Below, one piece after another: positions 17,601 to 27,766 of a stretch of 64,000 bases of DNA; positions within the stretch are counted from its first letter, which is position 1; each line of letters begins with the position of its first letter. The notes beneath the pieces are model-generated. The model had not been told where the DNA came from and did no database searches. It saw only the letters and a program-made list of their open reading frames with translations. The position numbers and the translations under genes are program-made. The stretch spans positions 62,001 to 126,000 of the forward strand of contig JAFODP010000009.1 of the NCBI GenBank assembly GCA_017380635.1, read 5' to 3'. Origin of the DNA: Bacteroidales bacterium. Its GTDB lineage: Bacteria > Bacteroidota > Bacteroidia > Bacteroidales > UBA1402.

Positions 17601-18520
17601 AAAGAAGGATTTATCCAGTTGATTTCAATGCCACGACGCTCCTGCATACCACGAAACCAAGTCATTTGTCGCTTGGCAAACTGATGAATGGCAATTTCCA
17701 GATCGTGCACCATAGCTTCGTATGACAATTGTCCCGTCAGGTAAAGCGTCAAGTATTTGTATTCCAGCCCGTAATAGATAAGATCGTCGGGAGCCACGCC
17801 ACTTTCGAGCAATGCGCGAACTTCGTCCACCATACCTTCTTGCAGACGCGCACGCAAACGCTTGGAAATTCGCTCACGACGCAGTTCTCTATCCACCTCC
17901 AAACCCACTACCAAGGCATTGATTTTCGGAAAAGCCTCCACGCCTTTTTTTATCTCGTCGGCATGTTCCTGATAATAGGTTTCAATTTCGATGGCTCGGA
18001 TAGCACGTTTTACATTATCCACATCGGTTTGATTATGAAGCATTTGTCCTGATGCCTGCTTATACGAAGCCAAGATTTCGGTCAATTCTGCCAAAGTCTT
18101 ATTAGCCAAAGACGCACGCAAAGCTGGATTATCGGGAACATTGATCAAAGGATAAGCTTTCAACACCGATTCTATATACAAGCCAGTGCCTCCGCAAAGA
18201 ATGGGCATTTTTCCGCGAGAGCGGATATCCTCGAAGGCTTTCACAAAATCGCGCTGAAATTCGTAAACGTTGTATTTACTGCCTGCCGGACAAATATCGA
18301 TCAGATGATAGGGAATCTGTTTTCCATCGGGCAAGGTGTATTCCGACAAATCTTTGCCCGTACCGATATCCATACCTTTGTATACTTGTCGCGAATCGGC
18401 CGAAATAATCTCGGCATCGAGCGCAGCTGCCCATTGCACAGCATAATGCGTTTTACCGCAAGCCGTCGGCCCGAGCACAACAATAAGATTGCAACTGGAA
18501 GGAATATCGGGAAATGTCAT
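17597..18520 (-). CDS. miaA: tRNA dimethylallyltransferase
   Basis: Adds a dimethylallyl group to A37 of tRNAs reading UNN codons. P-loop GPTACGKT near residue 15, followed by SADSRQVYKGMDIGTGK, which includes the catalytic Asp and the substrate-binding Thr; LCGGTGLYIESVL follows near residue 108. 307 residues from MTFPDIPSSC. A longer frame starting at 18592 exists, but its first codons are the gapA terminator hairpin, so the ATG at 18520 is chosen. It is coupled to rlmH downstream. Confidence 0.96.
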   Translation of the reverse strand: MTFPDIPSSCNLIVVLGPTACGKTHYAVQWAAALDAEIISADSRQVYKGMDIGTGKDLSEYTLPDGKQIPYHLIDICPAGSKYNVYEFQRDFVKAFEDIRSRGKMPILCGGTGLYIESVLKAYPLINVPDNPALRASLANKTLAELTEILASYKQASGQMLHNQTDVDNVKRAIRAIEIETYYQEHADEIKKGVEAFPKINALVVGLEVDRELRRERISKRLRARLQEGMVDEVRALLESGVAPDDLIYYGLEYKYLTLYLTGQLSYEAMVHDLEIAIHQFAKRQMTWFRGMQERRGIEINWINPSL

Positions 18521-18554
18521 AGTTGTTCTTTGCTTGTTTGCGGCGCGAAGATAA

Positions 18555-18589
18555 TAAAAAAAGCGTGTCAAGAAAACCTCGACACGCTT
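18555..18589 (-). terminator. Rho-independent terminator of gapA
   Basis: On the minus strand AAGCGTGTC pairs with GACACGCTT across an 11-base loop and is followed by TTTTTT. It lies 20 bases behind the gapA stop and decides the miaA start. Confidence 0.85.
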
Positions 18590-18608
18590 CATATAAAGCT
18601 TTAAATGA

Positions 18609-19625
<1,017 letters not shown>

Positions 19626-19691
19626 TTAAATTAAATTATGAACCATTAAAGGTTCTTGGTTAATAACTATTCTTTCTTCGAAAAATCGCCG

Positions 19692-19722
19692 CAAAAGTAC
19701 TCTTTTTTTCACAAAATACAAA
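19692..19722 (-). promoter_or_regulatory. Promoter of gapA
   Basis: The minus strand shows TTTG (19722-19719), 19 bases, then TACTTTTG (19699-19692), a perfect Bacteroidota consensus about 70 bases before the start codon. Confidence 0.85.
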
Positions 19723-19793
19723 GGCCTAAAACCAATTATTTCGATGCTTTTATATTTTATTAATATTCAGATTTTTATCGGCCGATTTTAATC

Positions 19794-19880
19794 TTATCCG
19801 CAATGACATGGCGTAGCACAGGAAACACAAATAAAAGCCAGCACCAGCAACAACAAACTGAGTCTCAAATATCTTTTCAT
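19794..19880 (-). CDS. Tiny predicted lipoprotein (28 residues)
   Basis: Reverse-strand frame MKRYLRLSLLLLVLAFICVS followed by CATPCHCG and TAA. The basic start, 13-residue hydrophobic core and the lipobox-like ICVSC fit a lipoprotein signal peptide. If processed at the first Cys of CATPCHCG, the mature product would be an eight-residue lipid-anchored peptide with three cysteines. It lies upstream of gapA on the same strand, but the gapA promoter is downstream of it, so it may have its own transcript. The opposite-strand M23 gene starts 92 bases away. No homologue is recognised; a chance frame cannot be excluded. Confidence 0.5.
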   Translation of the reverse strand: MKRYLRLSLLLLVLAFICVSCATPCHCG

Positions 19881-19971
19881 TTTTTCTTAAATTTGATGAC
19901 AAAGGTAAAGAGAATATCCCGCAATTTTGCTTATCTTAGCGCTCTTTTTGAAACAAAAACGAAACAGATTA

Positions 19972-21258
19972 ATGTCAAACAATATAGATAAACCTAAAAC
20001 GCAAACCAAAACACCCTGGCAGCTTGTATCGATGATAGGCGGAGCTTTTGGACTGATTGGATTAATTCTTCTCATTATAAGCGGAATACAAAACAACAAA
20101 AAGTCTGAAAATGCAAGCAACGAAACTTGCACGGAAGAAGATCCGGCTACTTATTTTCTGAGCATCCGCACCGACACGTTGCACATGGAAGAAGGTCGCG
20201 TAAAGAACGGCGCCAGCCTGTCCAGTATATTGAGTTCGTACGGCATTTCCATGGCCACCATCGACAAAACGGCACGCATATCAAAACCCGTGTTCGACGT
20301 GCGTCGTTTGGTGAGCGGACATCAGTACATCGCACTTTGCACCCAAGACAGTCTGCCACGCCTGAAATATTTTCTTTATCGCGAAAACATGACCGACTAC
20401 GTCATTTTCGACTATGCCGACAGCATCCGTGTTTATCGCGAACAGAAAGAAATCACTTGCCGACAGCAATCCTGCCAGGGCGTCATCGAATCGTCTTTGT
20501 GGCAAACGCTTCACGACAATGGCGACAACATCGAATTATCGTTTTCATTGTCTGACATCTACGCTTGGCAAATCGACTTTTTCGCCATCCAAGCCGGCGA
20601 TTATTTCAAGGTAATTTACGACGAATATTTTGTGGATGATACGGTTTCCGTTGGCATTGGCGATATTCACGTGGCACAATTCAACCATTTTGGCAAGGAT
20701 TATTTCGCCATTCCATTTAGCCAAGACGGATTCAAGGATTATTTCGACGATAAAGGCATGAACCTGCGCAGAGCTTTCTTGAAAGCGCCTTTAAAGTATT
20801 CCCGCATCAGTTCCAAGTTTAGTCACGGACGTATGCATCCCATCCTGCGCATCCGTCGTCCGCATCATGGCGTGGATTATGCCGCGCCCACCGGTACACC
20901 GGTAATGAGTATCGGCGCAGGTGTGGTTACCAAGAAAGCTTATCAGAAAAACGGCGGTGGCAATTATGTCACCATCAAGCATAACGGCACTTACACCACC
21001 ACTTACATGCACTTGCACGGCTTTGCCAAAGGCTTGGAAGTGGGCAAGAAAGTTTCGCAAGGAGAAGTAATCGGCTATGTGGGTTCCACCGGTCTGTCAT
21101 CGGGTCCGCATTTAGATTTCCGCGTGTATATGAACGGCCAGGCCATCGACCCGCTAAAAATAGAATCGCCGCCTTCGGTGCCGCTCAAGGAATGTCATCG
21201 TGACAGTTTCATGTTAATCAAAGACAGCCTGATACAATGTATTTCAAAGATATCATAG
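19972..21258 (+). CDS. M23-family (LytM-like) peptidase, membrane-anchored
   Basis: 428 residues from MSNNIDKPKT; a longer frame from 19927 exists but would place 15 odd residues before a plausible cytoplasmic tail. One transmembrane helix (MIGGAFGLIGLILLIISGI, about residues 21-39) anchors it to the inner membrane with the rest in the periplasm. The C-terminal M23 domain begins SSKFSHGRMHPILRIRRPHHGVDYAAPTG, with the zinc-ligand H..D pair. The usual HxH motif reads GPHLDFRV, so its second His is Asp; this is a conserved-looking variant of the subfamily but may weaken zinc binding. Likely role: peptidoglycan cross-link hydrolysis or activation of another hydrolase. It overlaps holB by 22 bases. 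Confidence 0.85.
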   Translation: MSNNIDKPKTQTKTPWQLVSMIGGAFGLIGLILLIISGIQNNKKSENASNETCTEEDPATYFLSIRTDTLHMEEGRVKNGASLSSILSSYGISMATIDKTARISKPVFDVRRLVSGHQYIALCTQDSLPRLKYFLYRENMTDYVIFDYADSIRVYREQKEITCRQQSCQGVIESSLWQTLHDNGDNIELSFSLSDIYAWQIDFFAIQAGDYFKVIYDEYFVDDTVSVGIGDIHVAQFNHFGKDYFAIPFSQDGFKDYFDDKGMNLRRAFLKAPLKYSRISSKFSHGRMHPILRIRRPHHGVDYAAPTGTPVMSIGAGVVTKKAYQKNGGGNYVTIKHNGTYTTTYMHLHGFAKGLEVGKKVSQGEVIGYVGSTGLSSGPHLDFRVYMNGQAIDPLKIESPPSVPLKECHRDSFMLIKDSLIQCISKIS

Positions 21259-22403
21259 GACAAGACAAGATAAAATCGCAACTGAAGCATTATGTGGAAG
21301 ACAATCGCATTCCGCATGCTTTGTTGCTTGCCGGGCCCGAAGGGACCGGCAAGCTCGCCATAGCCATCGCATTCGCCCGCTACGTCTGCTGCAGCAACCG
21401 CGGCAAGGATGACGCCTGCGGCACCTGTCCGTCTTGCCAGAAATTCAACAAGATAGCGCATCCCGACTTGCATTTCGCCTTTCCCATTTACAAAACCAAA
21501 TCTGCGGGAGAAGCCACTTGCGATCAGTTCATGAAGGCTTGGCGCGAACAATTGTTGAAGGATCCCTATTTCAATTATCACCAGTGGATGGAATTTATCG
21601 GATCCGAAAACGCACAAGGCCAAATCTACGAAAAGGAAAGCACTGAAATTTTGCGCAAACTCTCGCTCAAGGCCTACGAAAGCGATTACAAGATTATGAT
21701 CATCTGGTTGCCCGAAAAGATGAATCCCAACTGTTCCAACAAACTTTTGAAAATCATCGAAGAGCCGCCACAAAACACGCTGTTCATCCTGGTTTGCGAA
21801 AACACCGAACAACTGATTGGCACCATTTATTCGCGTAGCCAAATACTGCAAGTAGGCCGTATTGAATCGCCCGCTTTGGAAAAGGCCCTGCAGCAACATT
21901 ATCCGCAATTGTCGGCACATCAACAGCAGGCTTACATCCGTCTGGCAGAAGGTTCTTGGATAAAATCGCGTCAGCTCATCGAAAGCACTGCCGACAATCA
22001 ATATCTGCTGGATCAGTTTATTCGCTGCATGCGAGGCGCCTATACCATCGCCAACTTCTCGCCTGCCAAGAAGGTAGAAAAACAAAACAGCCTGATCGAC
22101 TTGAAATTATGGTCGGAAGAGATGGCAAAAATCGGAAGGGAACGACAGAAACAGTTCTGCATTTACGCACAAAACCTGATTCGAGAAAACTACATCCTGA
22201 ATTTGCGCGAGCCTCAGCTCAATTATTTGCAACCCGATCAGGAAGCCTTTTCGTCGAAGTTTTTTCCTTTCATCAACGACAAGAATATTGAATCATTCAT
22301 GGCCGAATTCGAATTGGCCGAACAACATATAGAACAGAACGTCAACGCTCGCATGGTCTTTTTCGATCTGGCGCTCAAGGCGATACTGTTATTCAAAAAA
22401 TAA
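21237..22403 (+). CDS. holB: DNA polymerase III delta-prime subunit
   Basis: Clamp-loader subunit that helps place the sliding clamp on DNA. The AAA+ N-terminus has LLAGPEGTGKLAIAIAFARY (Walker A region) and then a four-cysteine zinc module (CCSNRGKDDACGTCPSCQKF). The sequence KLLKIIEEPPQNTLFILVCE, followed by YSRSQILQVGR, is the characteristic delta-prime/gamma signature. 388 residues, slightly longer than the E. coli subunit. It overlaps the preceding M23 gene by 22 bases and is followed after 6 bases by ricT, an order that recurs in Bacteroidota. Confidence 0.9.
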   Translation: MYFKDIIGQDKIKSQLKHYVEDNRIPHALLLAGPEGTGKLAIAIAFARYVCCSNRGKDDACGTCPSCQKFNKIAHPDLHFAFPIYKTKSAGEATCDQFMKAWREQLLKDPYFNYHQWMEFIGSENAQGQIYEKESTEILRKLSLKAYESDYKIMIIWLPEKMNPNCSNKLLKIIEEPPQNTLFILVCENTEQLIGTIYSRSQILQVGRIESPALEKALQQHYPQLSAHQQQAYIRLAEGSWIKSRQLIESTADNQYLLDQFIRCMRGAYTIANFSPAKKVEKQNSLIDLKLWSEEMAKIGRERQKQFCIYAQNLIRENYILNLREPQLNYLQPDQEAFSSKFFPFINDKNIESFMAEFELAEQHIEQNVNARMVFFDLALKAILLFKK

Positions 22404-22409
22404 AGACTT

Positions 22410-23726
22410 ATGGAAGAATACAGATTACAGAATACCGGATTCTTGATGAACATCAAAGGTAGCAATGGCGTTACCATCAAGAAACTCAACACCTTCGATT
22501 GGTTATGCGATTTGCCCGAAGCGCAAGCCGCCACCGATTTCGTAGAAGTTCAATTCAAGAACACGCGCAAAGCTTATTATTTAAACAGCAACAAATTAGA
22601 CCTTCGCAAAGGTGATTGGGTGGCCGTAGAATCCAGCCCGGGTCACGACATTGGTCAGGTAAGTCTGACCGGACAATTGGTGCTGAAGCAAATGAAAAAA
22701 ACGCGCTATCGTTTCGACCAGGAAGCCAAACGCGTGTATCGCAAGGCGCGTCCGGCCGATATGGAAAAATACGAAGAATCGAAAGCCAAGGAACACGACA
22801 CCATGCTGCGTTCGCGTAAGATTGCCGAAGATTTGCATCTCGACATGAAGATTGGCGACGTGGAATACCAAGGCGACGGCAACAAAGCCATTTTCTATTA
22901 TATCGCCGATGGTCGTGTCGATTTCCGCGAACTTATCAAGGTTTTGGCCGAAGTATTCCGTATCCGTATCGAAATGAAGCAAATCGGCGCCCGTCAGGAA
23001 GCCGGACGTATCGGTGGCATTGGCCCTTGCGGCCGAGAAATGTGTTGTTCTGCCTGGATGAGCAATTTCGTGTCGGTATCCACCAACGCAGCCCGCTGTC
23101 AGGATTTGAGTCTGAACCCGCAGAAATTGGCCGGTCAATGTGCCAAGTTGAAATGCTGCATGAACTACGAAATCGACACCTATGTGGAAGCTTCACGCGC
23201 GTTTCCCGCCAAGGATATTACCCTGGAAACCAAGGATGCTACCTATTATCAAATTAAATGCGATTTGCTGAAAAAGGAAATCACCTACTCTACTTCCAAA
23301 GATACCTTCAGCAATACGCAGACCATCACCACCGACCGCGCATGGCAAATCATCAAACTGAATCGTCGCGGCATCAAAGTGGACAATCTTTCGGAAAACA
23401 GCATCCACGAAGGTGAACACAGCGCATTCGGCGATATTTTGGGCAATGATGTCACTCGTTTCGACAAACCGCAACGCAACAAAGAACATCGTCATAAAGA
23501 CCGTCAGCGTGGCGACAAGAACAAAGCTCGCGGCGAACATGGCGCTCAGCAAGCTCGCGAGAACAAGCCCCGCAACGAACATCGCAATGAACATCGCAAC
23601 GAGCAGCAAAATCAACAAAGCCAACAACCGCAAGGCGAAAACAAAGCCAAAGAACAGAAACGTCGCGAAGGCAAACATCATCATCGTCCTAAAGGCGAAC
23701 ATCGCAAAGACGAAAACAAATCATGA
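22410..23726 (+). CDS. ricT: PSP1-domain protein, RicT/YaaT family
   Basis: Homologue of Bacillus YaaT/RicT, a component of a complex tied to RNA maturation and developmental control. The PSP1 domain spans about residues 30-270 and contains the cysteine-rich signature GPCGREMCCSAWM and QCAKLKCCMNYE, which in the Bacillus complex contributes to iron-sulfur binding. The last 80 residues are a low-complexity tail rich in His, Lys, Arg, Asn and Gln with short repeats such as EHRNEHRNEQQNQQ, probably disordered and perhaps RNA-binding. It overlaps gldH by four bases (ATGA). The specific function in Bacteroidota is not established from sequence. Confidence 0.88.
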   Translation: MEEYRLQNTGFLMNIKGSNGVTIKKLNTFDWLCDLPEAQAATDFVEVQFKNTRKAYYLNSNKLDLRKGDWVAVESSPGHDIGQVSLTGQLVLKQMKKTRYRFDQEAKRVYRKARPADMEKYEESKAKEHDTMLRSRKIAEDLHLDMKIGDVEYQGDGNKAIFYYIADGRVDFRELIKVLAEVFRIRIEMKQIGARQEAGRIGGIGPCGREMCCSAWMSNFVSVSTNAARCQDLSLNPQKLAGQCAKLKCCMNYEIDTYVEASRAFPAKDITLETKDATYYQIKCDLLKKEITYSTSKDTFSNTQTITTDRAWQIIKLNRRGIKVDNLSENSIHEGEHSAFGDILGNDVTRFDKPQRNKEHRHKDRQRGDKNKARGEHGAQQARENKPRNEHRNEHRNEQQNQQSQQPQGENKAKEQKRREGKHHHRPKGEHRKDENKS

Positions 23727-24160
23727 AAAAGTGGATATATTTTATCGTGCTCTCCTGCTTATGTTGCGCTTGCCATCATCGGGAGAGCATTTATCATCAA
23801 TACCGTCATTTGCCACAACAGACTTGGCATCGTCAGGACAGTTTGAGTTTTGATATTCGGATAGAACCGCATTTGGCGGCCAAACACCAGCACCAAGCCG
23901 TTTATTATCGTTGGCAAATGGAAGAAGATGCTTGGCGTCATTATCCTTATCAGAACCTGATGGTAGCCGTCGAAAGTCATTGCGACAGTGTTATTTACCG
24001 CGACACCATCGACCTGATGCAAAAAGAAAACTTACCCGCGCCCTGTCCTTTCAGACTTTCGGCAGATAAGTTTCCTTATAAAGTAGTGGTTTACCACTTG
24101 ATGCAAGACGAAAGCTTAATCAACCTGCATCGTTTGGGTTTGGAAATTACCATTCAGTAG
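23723..24160 (+). CDS. gldH: GldH-family lipoprotein
   Basis: 145-residue predicted lipoprotein with signal peptide MKKWIYFIVLSCLCCAC, lipid attachment probably at the last Cys. The pattern YHQYRHLPQQTWHRQDSLSF matches the GldH family start (Y-x-x-Y-x-x-x-P-x-x-x-W-x-x-x-D-x-L). GldH was named from gliding motility but is widespread in non-motile Bacteroidales, where its role is unclear. The start is coupled to ricT. Its 3' end overlaps the convergent pectin esterase gene by 14 bases. Confidence 0.8.
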   Translation: MKKWIYFIVLSCLCCACHHRESIYHQYRHLPQQTWHRQDSLSFDIRIEPHLAAKHQHQAVYYRWQMEEDAWRHYPYQNLMVAVESHCDSVIYRDTIDLMQKENLPAPCPFRLSADKFPYKVVVYHLMQDESLINLHRLGLEITIQ

Positions 24161-25811
24161 GCACCGTCCAATTATCTTCGCCACGCAAAACGTTTTCCAA
24201 AGTGAATTTCGAAGCCTTCTTGGCATTGAGTTTCTGTGCCCATTTCACACGCTTAGACGTATCAGAGCCTTCGCCCGTACAGCCATATTCCGAATAGAAA
24301 CAGGTCTTGTCCAAATTTTCCTTGCCCCAATCATTCCAACCTTCGGGAGTAATGGCAGCAGGCAGTTCGCAATACATGAAAACGGTTTGTGCATATTGTC
24401 TCCAAGGACGACCCAGATACAGCTTGTTTACACCATCGGCCACCTTGATGCGGCAATGATCGAAGACGTAGCCGAAAGGCTTGCCTTGAGGCGTCGAAGC
24501 GGCCGTGATATAACTACCATTGCGCTTGGCAAAAATTTCGCAATTCTTGAAATAAGCCGTTGAAGAACCAAAAATAAAATCGACCGTTCCTTCGATATAA
24601 CAATCTTCGTAATATTGACGGCTGTTCTTACCATAATTATACATGGTATCCTGATTGCCCAAGAAACGACATTTACGGAAAGCCGCACGATCGCCGGCCA
24701 CAAAAATAGCCACTGCTTGTCCTACCGGACCTGCCGAGTTTTCGAAAGTGATGTTTTCAGCATGGAAATCGTGGCCATACACATAAAAACTTGACGAACC
24801 CGAAGTGCCTTTGTTTTCGCCAAAGACATTCTTTTTCTGCGCATAATCATCGTAAGTAAGGATGGTTTTTTCTACATCTTCACCGATGAAAGTAACATTG
24901 ATTTTGCTTTCGGGAAGGATCAGTTTTTCTTTGTAAACACCATTGCGGATGTATACGCGGGTACGTTGGTTTTTACGGAAATCGGGAATGGCATCGATGG
25001 CTTCTTGCACGGTAAAGAAATCGCCGGAACCGTCTTTTGCCACCACATAATCGTATTTACGAATGAAAGGCGCCAATTCAGGAATTTTCTGAGCCACTTC
25101 GTCCAAAATGAGGTTGGCCATTTTCTTGGCACCCAAAGCACGCAAATGCGTATCGTCTTCACGACCGTTGGGCAAAGCTAGATTCGTATCTTTTTCCACC
25201 CACATGTAAAGTTTCTTGGAATCTTCGGGCCCCATGGATTCTACCAACTGCTTGCTGGAAATATTATGGTCGATGAGCACCACGTTCATTTCGGCAGCCA
25301 CATCGCGCACGGCTTGCAGATAATCTCCGTGGGTTTCGATCAGTTTACCATTTTCGTCGAATTTACGACGCACCATCGATGTCAGCAAAACAGGAATACC
25401 ACCTTTTTCGCGGGTTTCATTTACATAACGACGCAGATTCTCGTTGTAGGTTGTGCCCGGATCGGTATGACGATCTTCCTTGGGTTTCTGGTCGTTATGA
25501 CCGAACTGAATGAAGACATAATCGCCTTTCTTAATCTTATCGTACACCGGCTGCCAATGACCTTCGTCACGGAAACTCTTGCTACTGCGTCCGTTCAAGG
25601 CATGATTGTCTACCACCACATAACGACTATCCAAATATGAGGGAAGCATTTGTCCCCAGCCTCTTTCCAAAGCACCTTTTTCCAAAGTTTTGTTGGCACA
25701 AGTGGAATCGCCGATGGTAAAGATGGTGATTTTCTTCTGTTCTTGGGGCGCGAAAGCCAGGCAACAAGTTGCCATCAAGCTCAAAGCAGCCCATTTCAAA
25801 GATTTTCTCAT
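24147..25811 (-). CDS. Two-domain secreted pectin esterase (SGNH acetylesterase + pectin methylesterase)
   Basis: 554 residues with a signal peptide (MRKSLKWAALSLMATCCLAF). Residues about 28-245 form a CE12-type rhamnogalacturonan acetylesterase: GDST (Ser36 nucleophile), GRSSKSF, QFGHND and DDTHL blocks. Residues about 255-545 form a CE8 pectin methylesterase right-handed beta-helix: GQAVAIFV, FLGNQDTMYN (catalytic Asp), DFIFGSS (second Asp) and KLYLGRPWR (catalytic Arg). Together they would remove acetyl and methyl groups from pectin so that lyases or hydrolases can act. It is the last gene on a minus-strand run, 13 bases behind the EF-hand gene, but its function is unrelated to those genes. 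Confidence 0.93.
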   Translation of the reverse strand: MRKSLKWAALSLMATCCLAFAPQEQKKITIFTIGDSTCANKTLEKGALERGWGQMLPSYLDSRYVVVDNHALNGRSSKSFRDEGHWQPVYDKIKKGDYVFIQFGHNDQKPKEDRHTDPGTTYNENLRRYVNETREKGGIPVLLTSMVRRKFDENGKLIETHGDYLQAVRDVAAEMNVVLIDHNISSKQLVESMGPEDSKKLYMWVEKDTNLALPNGREDDTHLRALGAKKMANLILDEVAQKIPELAPFIRKYDYVVAKDGSGDFFTVQEAIDAIPDFRKNQRTRVYIRNGVYKEKLILPESKINVTFIGEDVEKTILTYDDYAQKKNVFGENKGTSGSSSFYVYGHDFHAENITFENSAGPVGQAVAIFVAGDRAAFRKCRFLGNQDTMYNYGKNSRQYYEDCYIEGTVDFIFGSSTAYFKNCEIFAKRNGSYITAASTPQGKPFGYVFDHCRIKVADGVNKLYLGRPWRQYAQTVFMYCELPAAITPEGWNDWGKENLDKTCFYSEYGCTGEGSDTSKRVKWAQKLNAKKASKFTLENVLRGEDNWTVPTEW

Positions 25812-25824
25812 AACTAATACTCTA

Positions 25825-27720
25825 TTATTTATTCAAAAAAGACAAATGTCCCGTAAAATACAAAGCAACAGCTACGCCTATCAGAATCAGCAGAATAGCC
25901 AATACCCAATACCAGCCGCAGCCTTTTTTCTTTTGCTTGGCATAAGGATCCTTAGCCGCCAAAGCAATCACATTGGGATATTTAGCCAAAGAAGTCAACG
26001 TAGCGCCGAAAGTCATGTTCACCAAAATTCTGGCGTTGATAGCCCAACCATTGGCATTGAGCACCGGGCCCAAATCGCGTTTTTTCAACTTGGTCCAAGC
26101 AATGAACATAGAAGGTCCGGAAATCAGCAGGAAGATAGCAATGATACCCAGCGGCATCAACCAACCCAATGAAAGCAAACCTTGTGCAAACTGCGTCAGG
26201 AAACCTCCGATGTAGCCAATAGCCATACCGATGGCAGCGAAGATACCGCAGAATTTAGCTATATCGAAAGGTTGGGCAGCATTGGCAGCAGGAGCAGCGG
26301 GCGTTTTACCGGCGTTGACCATCATCTTGTCGGTGCCGGCCGTAAGGTCTTTGGTGATTTTTGATTCCTTGTCGGTAGCGGCCTTGTTGATTTTTTCGGT
26401 AATCCAACGACCCAACTTCTTGTAAGGCGACCAGAAAGCCTGCGACACGCTGATAGGATTATCGATAATTTTGGTAATCACGGCATCCCAATCCAAACCA
26501 TTACGATCGTAGAAAATAGCATTCTTGCCTACGCGCAATCCGTCCACATCGCCATCGGTGAGAACAGCCACGATATTGCGGGTCTGGTTTTTGGTTTTGC
26601 TTGTACAAGTACAATAAATCAGATACATCGCGCTCAAGCCGGCCATATCGCCATGCTTGGCCATATCGGTCACTTCGATACAAAGTTCGCAGCAACGTTG
26701 GTCGATAAGCAATTTTCCGGCCTGGAAGACAGCTTGCTTCTGATCGTCCTTAGAATAGAAATCGGACATAATGACAAAGTTGCACAACAGACGATAGAAA
26801 TCGCGATACAAATGCAAGAAATTATCCCAAGCATCGATAGCCGCTTTGCGAGCAGCCAAGGCCTGATCGTGAATAGCATTATGTTCTTTGGTTTGAGCTT
26901 CTACAGCAGCAGCGTATGCGGCCAACTTGGCTTCCACGGCATTCCATTGTTCCTGGCTGATGGCTTCCGCCTCGGGATAATCCACCGCCAAAGCATGCTT
27001 GGCTACCACAGCAAATTGAGCAGCCAAGGCCGGATTGACACCTTTATTGATAGGCAAAAGCAAATCCTTGCTAGGTTGAGCCAAAGGACATTCTGCAATC
27101 TGTGCGGCACAAGCCGACATATCTTCGTTGGAAATAGCGGCAATCTTAGCCAAAGAAGTATCTACCGAAGCGGCACAGCCTTCGTTGAAAGCAATCAACT
27201 GACAACGCATAAAGAAATCGGACACTTTAGATTTCAAGGCAGCCACGGCAGCCGTCACAGCAGCGGTCTGATCGCCATAAGGAGCCACGGGAGCTTGTGG
27301 AGATTCCAAGGCAGCCACCGAAACAGCCAGATTGGCATTCAGTTCGGCAACATCTTTCAAGCTGAAAGTTTCCTTTTCCAACAAAGCGGCGGCATCGAGC
27401 AAAGCTTTTGCTTCGGCGCTATCGGCCAACGCAGACACAGCAATCTGATCTTCTCGCTTGAGCAAATCGTCGGCATTTTTCAACACCTTGCACAAATACT
27501 GCGACACAGCCACAATTTCATTCACACGGATACGACCATCATGATCGCTATCCACCAAAGCTAAAGTCTTGGCATCAAATTCCAAAGCCTTGAGTGGCAT
27601 ACTCAAAACCGTCCACAACTTTCCATCCAGTTCAGACAGATGCTTGATATCTTCGCCACTATTGATGGCAACGCGGGCAACTCCGCCCAAGGAACAGAAA
27701 TTCCACTGATATTTTCCCAT
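25825..27720 (-). CDS. EF-hand-containing membrane protein of unknown function
   Basis: 631 residues. A canonical 12-residue EF-hand loop runs from Asp57 to Glu68 (DSDHDGRIRVNE), so calcium binding is likely. A long Ala-rich helical region follows (about 80-300). Near the C-terminus there are three hydrophobic helices: IAKFCGIFAAIGMAIGYIGGF, LMPLGIIAIFLLISGPSMF, and WYWVLAILLILIGVAVALYF close to the end. The N-terminus has no signal peptide. I recognise similar hypothetical proteins in gut Bacteroidales but no assigned function. It follows rodA by 46 bases and may share its transcript. Confidence 0.75.
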   Translation of the reverse strand: MGKYQWNFCSLGGVARVAINSGEDIKHLSELDGKLWTVLSMPLKALEFDAKTLALVDSDHDGRIRVNEIVAVSQYLCKVLKNADDLLKREDQIAVSALADSAEAKALLDAAALLEKETFSLKDVAELNANLAVSVAALESPQAPVAPYGDQTAAVTAAVAALKSKVSDFFMRCQLIAFNEGCAASVDTSLAKIAAISNEDMSACAAQIAECPLAQPSKDLLLPINKGVNPALAAQFAVVAKHALAVDYPEAEAISQEQWNAVEAKLAAYAAAVEAQTKEHNAIHDQALAARKAAIDAWDNFLHLYRDFYRLLCNFVIMSDFYSKDDQKQAVFQAGKLLIDQRCCELCIEVTDMAKHGDMAGLSAMYLIYCTCTSKTKNQTRNIVAVLTDGDVDGLRVGKNAIFYDRNGLDWDAVITKIIDNPISVSQAFWSPYKKLGRWITEKINKAATDKESKITKDLTAGTDKMMVNAGKTPAAPAANAAQPFDIAKFCGIFAAIGMAIGYIGGFLTQFAQGLLSLGWLMPLGIIAIFLLISGPSMFIAWTKLKKRDLGPVLNANGWAINARILVNMTFGATLTSLAKYPNVIALAAKDPYAKQKKKGCGWYWVLAILLILIGVAVALYFTGHLSFLNK

Positions 27721-27766
27721 ATATTCTTAACTATAAAATGTTTGCAGAAAGCACAAAGATAATACA

